DNA of 20,442 bases from Gemmatimonadales bacterium (GTDB lineage: Bacteria > Gemmatimonadota > Gemmatimonadetes > Gemmatimonadales > GWC2-71-9): contig JACCRH010000155.1 of NCBI GenBank assembly GCA_013813675.1, positions 1-20,442 on the forward strand, written 5' to 3'. Within the stretch, counting starts at the first letter, position 1. Every line of letters starts with the position of its first letter. A model generated the notes under the pieces. It made no database searches and was not told where the DNA came from. It worked only from the letters and a program-made list of their open reading frames with translations. Below, piece by piece: positions 15,801-20,442 of the stretch. The translations under genes and the position numbers were made by a program.

Positions 15801-16836
15801 CGGGGCCTTCGAGCGGATGGCCGCCGACGTCCGGACGAGCCAGGCCGCCCTGGAGGATGCCAGGAAAAGGACCGCGTCGGTGCTCGCCACGGTCGCGACC
15901 GGCGTCGTGGGCCTCGACCCCCTGGGGCGGATTCTGATCGCGAACCCGCAGGCGGTGGACATCTTGGGCGCGAGTCTGCCGGAGGGCGAGTCGTTCCTCG
16001 AGCGACTCGGCTCCGAGTGGGCGCCGCTCACCGCCGTGGTCTACCGGTTTCTCCGCGACCCGGAGGCCGAATCGACGGCGGAGCTGGAGGTCGGCGGCCG
16101 GAGGCTCACGCTTCAGCTGGCCCCGCTGGGGCTCGAGGTGAGAGGCGTCGTGATCGCGATCAACGACGTGACCGATCTCTCCCGCGCCGAGCGGGTGCTG
16201 GCGTGGGGCGAGATGGCGCGGCAGGTAGCTCACGAGATCAAGAACCCGCTCACTCCGATGCGACTGGGAATGCAGCATCTGAGGCGAGTCTACCGTGACC
16301 GGCGGGGGGATTTCGATCAGACCCTGGAGGAGACCGCGGATCGGATGCTGGGAGAGATCGACCGGCTCGACACCATCGCCCGCGCCTTCAGTCGCTTCGG
16401 CGCGCCGGCGGGTGAGGAGCAGCCACTCCACCGGCTCGACCTGAACATCGTCGTAGGCGAAGTGGTGCAGCTCTACCGGCTGGCGGAGCAGGGATGCGAG
16501 GTCCACTTGGAGAGCGAGCCGCTGGCCTTCGGTGCGGCTCGGCCGGACGAGGTGAAAGAAGTGGTGGTGAACCTGCTGGAGAACGCGCGCAATGCCGGGG
16601 CGAAGCGGGTGCGGATTCGGGTCGCCCCAGGAGAAATCCGGGTCTCCGACGACGGGTCGGGGATCCCGCCGGAGCTGCTGCCCAGGATCTTCGAGCCCCG
16701 CTTCTCGACCACGACGAGCGGCTCAGGATTGGGCCTGGCGATCGTGAAGCGGCTGGTGGAGAGCTGGAGCGGACGCGTCGAGGTGGAGAGCCAGTCGGGG
16801 TGGGGGACGACGATCACCGTGCACTTGCCGGTATAG
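12853..16836 (+). CDS. Large multi-TM sensor histidine kinase (NtrY-like catalytic core)
   Basis: About 1327 aa, far longer than an ordinary sensor kinase. From the N-terminus: three hydrophobic helices (about 7-70), an extracytoplasmic region (about 70-270), a block of several helices (about 273-500), a second extracytoplasmic region (about 500-715), helices at about 716-739 and 757-780, a third extracytoplasmic region (about 783-918), and a helix at about 920-942. The cytoplasmic part has HAMP (from about 943, RALSRPVAELRRSALALGKG), PAS (about 1008-1110, TGVVGLDPLGRILIANPQAV), HisKA with the phosphorylated histidine H1127 in AHEIKNPLTP, and HATPase_c with the N box VNLLENARNAG, G1 SDDGSGIPPE and G2 SGSGLGLAIVKRL. 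The MARQVAHEIKNPLTPMRL core is NtrY-like. Start: TTG at 12853 keeps all N-terminal helices; ATG at 12949 is the first ATG. No response regulator is in the window. The input signal is unknown. Confidence 0.9.
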   Translation: MSHRPPWWLWLTLAAGVAGAEWLRQPSPFWVVMSALAAAGALAALFPYQGWRRPALGVALVGLVATIGVTQTRLTAIETNWTEQRERRVQAASERLSGDLHAALHRADRLAQSALAAPEDDRGAALRLLQRLVPTRGAEMSVTLFEPEGGVWAWAGRHRLAPAAEGDSIGSRATGYYVVLEARRHSAEGRTAVASVLIWAHPAVPDRARSVAELFREGTEVGLAVYPPGTAPDSVDVFDYEEPTTAGPRLLFSVQPVPPEQGTAKQRAYAGGNRIATWMILLSLGIVLALTTRPGERFAVLGGLLWLAVRAPIGAALNLRPFFSPATFFRPLLGPLSGSAGALALAGALLTIAGVWLWRRRLPRRWYGVVLGTALLLVSPYLISSLGRGITPPADGVSVGLWLSWHLAILVSAAALIVPTAALFRGSGPESSSAHRIAAGAAIAVATATLGVLVWSPRGGWPDWYTFLWTPALLLVALPAPRWATISGIALVAGSSAALVTWGAELAGKIQVAHRDIARLGVEPDPLAVPLLERFADQVLQAPLPAGGSEMYALWHGSALRDQGYPSHLALWSRAGVLLDELPIDSLDLPPSLLSTMVRELGTDELQRVVQLPRVPGVHYVLLVRVGPDEVMTAAVGPRSQIITPGRVGRLLEPGRIQSPLYRLTLSPPAGPSAELPRPRWRREDWVVRNEYPLRLPSGARVVHAAVDLRGPVPLFVRGMLVVLLDTAVLALLWFLAEVVSGARPPKPRWRSLSRSFRIRLAATLGAFFILPALGFAAWSFTRLSEEVERSRDLLITQTLRDAAITAGTSLSGDAPDVDERLRELSRRIDADLALYQGGRLAGISTQVLEDLGVMPQLMDPEAFNALALGGELEVTREGAVPELSERVGYRVVQPGYPAALGVLATPQLAEDASLAVRRLDLALVVLLATLIGVAAALAGAGRASRALSRPVAELRRSALALGKGDPMPTRSDNPPLEFEPVFGAFERMAADVRTSQAALEDARKRTASVLATVATGVVGLDPLGRILIANPQAVDILGASLPEGESFLERLGSEWAPLTAVVYRFLRDPEAESTAELEVGGRRLTLQLAPLGLEVRGVVIAINDVTDLSRAERVLAWGEMARQVAHEIKNPLTPMRLGMQHLRRVYRDRRGDFDQTLEETADRMLGEIDRLDTIARAFSRFGAPAGEEQPLHRLDLNIVVGEVVQLYRLAEQGCEVHLESEPLAFGAARPDEVKEVVVNLLENARNAGAKRVRIRVAPGEIRVSDDGSGIPPELLPRIFEPRFSTTTSGSGLGLAIVKRLVESWSGRVEVESQSGWGTTITVHLPV

Positions 16837-16862
16837 GGGGACTCTGCACACCGCCGAGCAGC

Positions 16863-18440
16863 CTAGCGCGACCGCCCAGCCGCCTGCGCGGCTACCGCGG
16901 AGGTGATGGTCTCCTGCTGCGAGTCGGCCCCCCGGACCAGGCGGAGGGCGGCCTGAAGCTGGCGATCGGCCTTGGCCTGGCGGCGCACTACCGACTCCGT
17001 GCCGAAGAGCTCCCGGGCAATCTCGTATCCCAACTGGTCGGCCACATAGGCCGAGGCATCCTCGTAGGTTTCCCGGCGCAGCGACACGCCTTCGTCCAAC
17101 AGCCGGTCGTAGAGAACGTCGCGCATGCCCGCCGTCACCTTGAACGCCTCGTCCGTCACGCTGCCGTCCGCCCGAAGCTCCGCCGCATACGCACTCAGCA
17201 CTCGCCGAAACCGTTCCAGGTCGTCGCCCAGGGCCGAGTAGAGCAGGCGTTCTCCATCCGCGCGGAGAGAGGAGCGCACGGTGAGGTCGGGAAGGATTCC
17301 GCTCTGGTCCGGAATGGGCCGGCCCGCCAGGGTGCGGAACACTTTGGGCTCCAGGGCGGGGGTGCGATTGCCGGCGCCGCCGACCGCCTCCATCGGCGGC
17401 CGCTGGACCCACCGGCCGCTGGGGGTGAACCACTTCGCGGTGGTGAGCTTGAGGGCCACTTCCTCGCCCAGCGGGTAGGTGGTCTGGAGCACGCCCTTGC
17501 CGTAGGTCGGGGTACCCACCAGCGCGGCGCGGTCGTGGTCCTGCAGCGCGCCGGCGATGACTTCCGCCGAGCTGGCGGTGCCCCGGTTCACCAGCAGCAC
17601 CAACCGGATACCGTCCCAGTCGGCCGACTCTTCCGCCAGATACACTCGGGGGGATTTTGCGGCGCGGCCACGGCTGACGGCTACGGTGTCGCCCGGATGG
17701 AGGAACAACCCCGCCACCTTGACGCCTTCCCGGATGAGGCCACCGGGATTGGAGCGCAGGTCCAGCACCAGGGCCTTCATCCCGTCCTGCTTCAGCCGGT
17801 CCACCGCGACCCGCAGCTCATCGGCCGCGCGGTCGCTCATCCGGTGCAGCACCACGTAGCCCACGCCGTCGTCGAGCAGGACCCCGGGCGATGCGGCTGG
17901 CACGTGGACCGGGGTCCTCCTCATCCTGCGGACCACGGGCCGGTCGGAGCCCAACGGCCGCACCACCATGGTGACGGTCGTGTCCGCTCCCCGGCGAAGC
18001 GCCTCGTCGACCTTGGCGGCACCCCAGCCGACGGTGGACTTGCCGTCGATGCTCAGGACTTCGTCGCCGGGACCGACGGTGGCCGGGGTGCCTGGGCCGA
18101 AGCCTGATTCGGTGGGCCCCCGCTGGATGCCGACGTCCAGTTGAGTGCCGGTCATCTGACGCTGGTATTCCCGATAGTTCTCCCGAACCAGCAGCTCGGC
18201 GTAGGGATCGTTGAGGGAGGTCACCAGGGCGGCCGCGGCCCGCTGGTAGAGATCCCCTTCACCCATGGAGTCGATGTAGTGGCGATGGACGGCGCCGACC
18301 ACGTTCTCGAAGAGCCGGGCCTGCTGATATACGCTTCCGCCGGCGGAAGGCTTAGCTCGGGTGAGCCATGCGCCGCTGAGGAAGGAGATCGTCACGACCG
18401 ATGTCAGCGCGACCCACCGCGCCCGAGGGGAAGACTTCAT
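16863..18440 (-). CDS. S41 family C-terminal processing protease (CtpA/Prc-like)
   Basis: Periplasmic serine protease of the tail-specific protease family, 525 aa. A single N-terminal hydrophobic segment (about 9-27, WVALTSVVTISFLSGAWL) anchors or exports it. An N-terminal helical part (FENVVGAVHRHYIDSMGEG, NDPYAELLVRENYREYQ) precedes a PDZ-like region that is shorter than usual: DVGIQRGP runs almost directly into GPGDEVLSIDG. The peptidase domain has VGYVVLHRMSD, ALVLDLRSNPGGLIREGVKV and the Ser-Lys dyad: Ser290 in GTASSAEVIAGAL and Lys315 in GTPTYGKGVLQTTYPLG, the expected 25 residues apart. The C-terminal 150 residues are helical and charged. The ATG at 18438-18440 is preferred over the GTG at 18446 because GGGAG (18450-18454) then sits nine bases upstream. 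The gene is convergent with the kinase, with only 26 bases between the stops and no visible terminator. Substrates are unknown. Confidence 0.92.
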   Translation of the reverse strand: MKSSPRARWVALTSVVTISFLSGAWLTRAKPSAGGSVYQQARLFENVVGAVHRHYIDSMGEGDLYQRAAAALVTSLNDPYAELLVRENYREYQRQMTGTQLDVGIQRGPTESGFGPGTPATVGPGDEVLSIDGKSTVGWGAAKVDEALRRGADTTVTMVVRPLGSDRPVVRRMRRTPVHVPAASPGVLLDDGVGYVVLHRMSDRAADELRVAVDRLKQDGMKALVLDLRSNPGGLIREGVKVAGLFLHPGDTVAVSRGRAAKSPRVYLAEESADWDGIRLVLLVNRGTASSAEVIAGALQDHDRAALVGTPTYGKGVLQTTYPLGEEVALKLTTAKWFTPSGRWVQRPPMEAVGGAGNRTPALEPKVFRTLAGRPIPDQSGILPDLTVRSSLRADGERLLYSALGDDLERFRRVLSAYAAELRADGSVTDEAFKVTAGMRDVLYDRLLDEGVSLRRETYEDASAYVADQLGYEIARELFGTESVVRRQAKADRQLQAALRLVRGADSQQETITSAVAAQAAGRSR

Positions 18441-18560
18441 CGCCACTGGCTCCCGCAGATTGCCAGGCGGAGTGCCGGATGCAATCTCTGGAGAAGGGGT
18501 TGTGCCACGGTCGAACAGGGCGCCAGAACTTGCAGCAAAAGGGGGACCGAGAGGCCTGGG

Positions 18561-19013
18561 TCAGCGGCCCTGGGGATTGTGTGGATCGGCGACAAGGCTG
18601 GAGTCCTGCCACGTCTTGAGCGAAGCGAGGTGGCACGCCTTGACGAACTGGCCGGGCGGATGCGAGCCCCGCTGTAGCAGCGCGTGAAGCATTTCGTGGC
18701 GGACCAGCCATTCCTCGCCGAGAGCATTGGCGGGGAGATAGATCCGGTTTCCCCTCCGCATCCACCAGCCGTGCGCGACCTCTTTGCCGAGGGAGATGGC
18801 GCCGGAGGGCGAATCGACGGCGTAGAAGGTCACCTGCGCCATGTCGGCGCGCAGCCCGGAGCATTCCTCAGTCTTGGTCCACCAGGCCTGATACAGCTCC
18901 AGGGTCGGAACGGCCCAGGCGCGCTCGACCGGAGCGACCGGGGCCGCGCCAGCCTTGGGCATGGCGCAGGCGGCGACCAGAAATGGGAGGAAATGCCAGC
19001 GGACCAGACGCAT
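18561..19013 (-). CDS. Small lipoprotein with HEMLH zinc-binding motif
   Basis: Predicted 150-aa lipoprotein. The N-terminus MRLVRWHFLPFLVAACAMPK is a lipoprotein signal with LVAAC as lipobox. The body contains a Trp/Tyr-rich opening (LELYQAWWTKTEECSG), a strand-rich middle (QVTFYAVDSPSGAISLGKEV, HGWWMRRGNRIYLP), and then VRHEMLHALLQRGSHPP, in which HEMLH (residues 106-110) is a textbook HExxH zinc motif. Cysteines in EECSG and KACHLA could form a disulfide. I do not recognise a named family; a gluzincin-like or minimal zinc-peptidase fold is the best guess and activity is not shown. The second ATG of the ATGATG pair (19011-19013) has GGAG five bases upstream; the ATG at 19016 is too close to it. 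The gene lies 120 bases upstream of the S41 protease on the same strand and is divergent from yifB. The gap before the protease (18441-18560) shows nothing definite. Confidence 0.72.
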   Translation of the reverse strand: MRLVRWHFLPFLVAACAMPKAGAAPVAPVERAWAVPTLELYQAWWTKTEECSGLRADMAQVTFYAVDSPSGAISLGKEVAHGWWMRRGNRIYLPANALGEEWLVRHEMLHALLQRGSHPPGQFVKACHLASLKTWQDSSLVADPHNPQGR

Positions 19014-19094
19014 CATGGCTCCAAAGAGAATTCTGCGGTTTCGGGTGCTCACCTCAGCGGCGCCGGTACCCGTCCGGGGGGCCACCTGCCCGAG

Positions 19095-19101
19095 CTTATA
19101 G
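19095..19101. promoter_or_regulatory. Possible -10 box in the divergent lipoprotein/yifB region
   Basis: The only AT-rich patch of the 109-base divergent region (19014-19122) is GCTTATAGCAACTTTA. It reads TTATAG on the plus strand and TATAAG on the minus strand, so it could serve as a -10 element for yifB, for the lipoprotein, or for both. No clear -35 was found for either direction. For yifB this would give a very short leader, and no Shine-Dalgarno is seen before its ATG. Weak evidence. Confidence 0.25.
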
Positions 19102-19122
19102 CAACTTTACTGCCGGCCGGTC

Positions 19123-20442
19123 ATGCTCGCGCGTATCCAATCAGCCGCCGTTCTGGGTATCGACGCATACCCGGTCGAAGTCGAGGTCGACATCAGCAGT
19201 GGGATGCCATCGTTCTCGACCGTGGGCCTGCCGAACGGCGCGGTGAAGGAAGGGCGGGAACGGGTCTCCGCGGCCCTTGCCAACGCCGGCTTTCATTTTC
19301 CTTTGAGGCGGATAACGGTGAATCTGGCTCCCGCGGACATACGCAAGGATGGTTCCGCTCTGGATCTGCCGATCGCGTTGGGCCTGCTGGTGGCCAGCGG
19401 CCAGGTTCCCGAAGACAAGCTGAAGCATACCATGGTTTTGGGCGAGGTCGGCCTGGAGGGCGACCTCCGTCCCATCCGCGGTGCGCTGTCGGTCGCCTTG
19501 GCCGCGCGAGCTTCCGGGTGTACAACATTGATACTCCCGGCGGACAATCTGCCCGAGGCCGGCGTGGTTCACGACCTGGAGGTCCTGGGCGCCAAGACCC
19601 TGGCGGAAGTGTGCGATCACCTGACTGGGGCCCAGCCCATTCCCGCCACCCGGGTGGACCTGAGGGCCATCATGTCGGAGCCGGTGCCCGATGCCGTCGA
19701 CTTCGCCGATGTCCGAAGCCAGTCGGCGGCCAAGCGAGCACTGGAGGTGGCCGCCGCTGGCGCCCACAACATTCTCCTCATCGGGCCCCCGGGGGCAGGC
19801 AAGACCATGCTTGCCAGGCGCCTCCCCAGCATCCTGCCGTCGATGACCCTCGAGGAGGCGCTGGAGACCACGAGGATCCACAGCGTGGCCGGGCTGCTTC
19901 CCTTCGGGCAATCACTGTGCGCGGTGCGGCCGTTTCGGGCGCCTCACCACACCGTGAGCGATGCCGGCCTGATCGGCGGCGGATCGTCACCCCGGCCGGG
20001 CGAAGTTAGCCTCGCCCACGGCGGAGTATTGTTCCTCGACGAGCTGCCGGAATTCCGGCGGAACGTGCTGGAAGTCCTGCGTCAGCCGCTGGAGGACGGG
20101 ACGGTCACCCTGAGCCGGGCGGCGATGAGCCTGACCTATCCCGCGCGCGTCATGCTGGCCGCGGCGATGAACCCCTGTCCCTGCGGCTACCTGGGCGACA
20201 CGGTGCACCCCTGCCGCTGTAGTCCGATCGATGTGGAGCGCTACCGCTCCCGCGTGTCGGGACCGCTTCTCGACCGGATCGACATCCACCTGGAGGTACC
20301 CGCCGTGGCTTATCGCGACCTGGTCGGTGGCGGCGAAGAAGAACCGAGCGCGACGATCCGGAGCCGGGTGGAGTGTGCCCGCGAGGTGCAGCGGGGCCGT
20401 TTCCGGGGCCGGGCCGGGTTGCACGCTAACGCCCATATGGGC
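19123..20442 (+). CDS. yifB: YifB/ComM family Mg-chelatase-like AAA+ ATPase, 3' end outside the window
   Basis: The first 440 codons are in the window and uninterrupted. The ATG at 19123-19125 starts MLARIQSAAVLGIDAYPVEV, the family's standard N-terminus, followed by ISSGMPSFSTVGLPNGAVKE and the N-terminal Lon-protease-like fold typical of the family (VNLAPADIRKDGSALDLPIA). The AAA+ module has DFADVRSQSAAKRALEVAAA, Walker A GPPGAGKT (221-228), LPSILPSMTLEEALE, FRAPHHTVSDAGLIGGG, Walker B in VLFLDELPEF, and the zinc-like cysteine cluster NPCPCGYLGD with CRCSP, then the sensor region DRIDIHLEVPAV. In Proteobacteria the orthologue ComM is a branch-migration helicase for natural transformation, acting on recombination intermediates in the cytoplasm. 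A competence role here is inference only, since no other competence gene is in view. It is divergent from the HEMLH lipoprotein. Confidence 0.96.
   Translation, partial: MLARIQSAAVLGIDAYPVEVEVDISSGMPSFSTVGLPNGAVKEGRERVSAALANAGFHFPLRRITVNLAPADIRKDGSALDLPIALGLLVASGQVPEDKLKHTMVLGEVGLEGDLRPIRGALSVALAARASGCTTLILPADNLPEAGVVHDLEVLGAKTLAEVCDHLTGAQPIPATRVDLRAIMSEPVPDAVDFADVRSQSAAKRALEVAAAGAHNILLIGPPGAGKTMLARRLPSILPSMTLEEALETTRIHSVAGLLPFGQSLCAVRPFRAPHHTVSDAGLIGGGSSPRPGEVSLAHGGVLFLDELPEFRRNVLEVLRQPLEDGTVTLSRAAMSLTYPARVMLAAAMNPCPCGYLGDTVHPCRCSPIDVERYRSRVSGPLLDRIDIHLEVPAVAYRDLVGGGEEEPSATIRSRVECAREVQRGRFRGRAGLHANAHMG

Noticed and set aside
14298..16298. 666-codon plus-strand frame inside the kinase gene
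   Set aside because: The composition is shadow-like (Arg, Gly, Ala) and the kinase motifs are in the other frame.
16837..16862. Bidirectional terminator between the convergent kinase and S41 protease genes
   Set aside because: The 26-base gap has no inverted repeat or T run that I can see.
18684..20009. 441-codon plus-strand frame over the lipoprotein and yifB
   Set aside because: It runs antisense to the HEMLH lipoprotein and out of frame with yifB, whose own frame has all the AAA+ motifs.
1..20442. Mobile element, phage, CRISPR or defence island
   Set aside because: No transposase, integrase, phage structural gene, regularly spaced repeat or composition break was found; the genes look like ordinary chromosomal functions.

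Overview
The window is GC-rich, densely coded bacterial chromosome. It is most likely from a member of Gemmatimonadota or a related soil phylum. This is an inference from the bacillithiol-type deacetylase (BshB1), the expanded MacAB/TolC-type exporter operon, the NtrY-like giant sensor kinase and the overall style of the proteins. No rRNA or other taxonomic marker is present. I see no tRNA, rRNA, CRISPR array, transposase or phage gene, and no stretch of clearly foreign composition.

Layout, left to right. (1) 1-1638, minus strand: a cysteine desulfurase that runs off the left edge, preceded by a BshB1-like deacetylase. Both belong to sulfur or low-molecular-weight thiol metabolism. (2) 1681-1751: a long imperfect palindrome carrying heptamer repeats. 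It lies between bshB1 and a DUF4349 lipoprotein gene (1768-2673). (3) 2799-11353, minus strand: a seven-gene export operon read from right to left: TolC-like outer-membrane protein, MacA-like adaptor, MacB/LolD-like ATPase, then four FtsX/MacB-type permeases. The permeases fall into two types that alternate A-B-A-B, so one ATPase and one adaptor appear to serve two duplicated permease pairs. Most junctions overlap or are only a few bases long. (4) 11475-12861, minus strand: a two-gene unit made of a creatininase-fold protein with substituted metal ligands and a small secreted protein of unknown function. (5) 12853-16836, plus strand: a very large membrane sensor histidine kinase whose start overlaps the divergent creatininase-fold gene. 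(6) 16863-19013, minus strand: an S41 C-terminal-processing protease with a shortened PDZ region, preceded by a small lipoprotein with an HEMLH zinc-binding motif. (7) 19123-20442, plus strand: a YifB/ComM-type Mg-chelatase-like AAA+ ATPase that runs off the right edge.

The export operon is a complete tripartite machine in gene content: outer-membrane channel, periplasmic adaptor, ATPase and permeases. The most unusual points are its duplicated permease pairs, the creatininase-fold protein lacking the usual metal-ligand histidines, the multi-sensor kinase with no response regulator nearby, and the palindromic element at 1681-1751. No individual gene here is clearly a wholly new system. The export operon is the best candidate for an undescribed arrangement.
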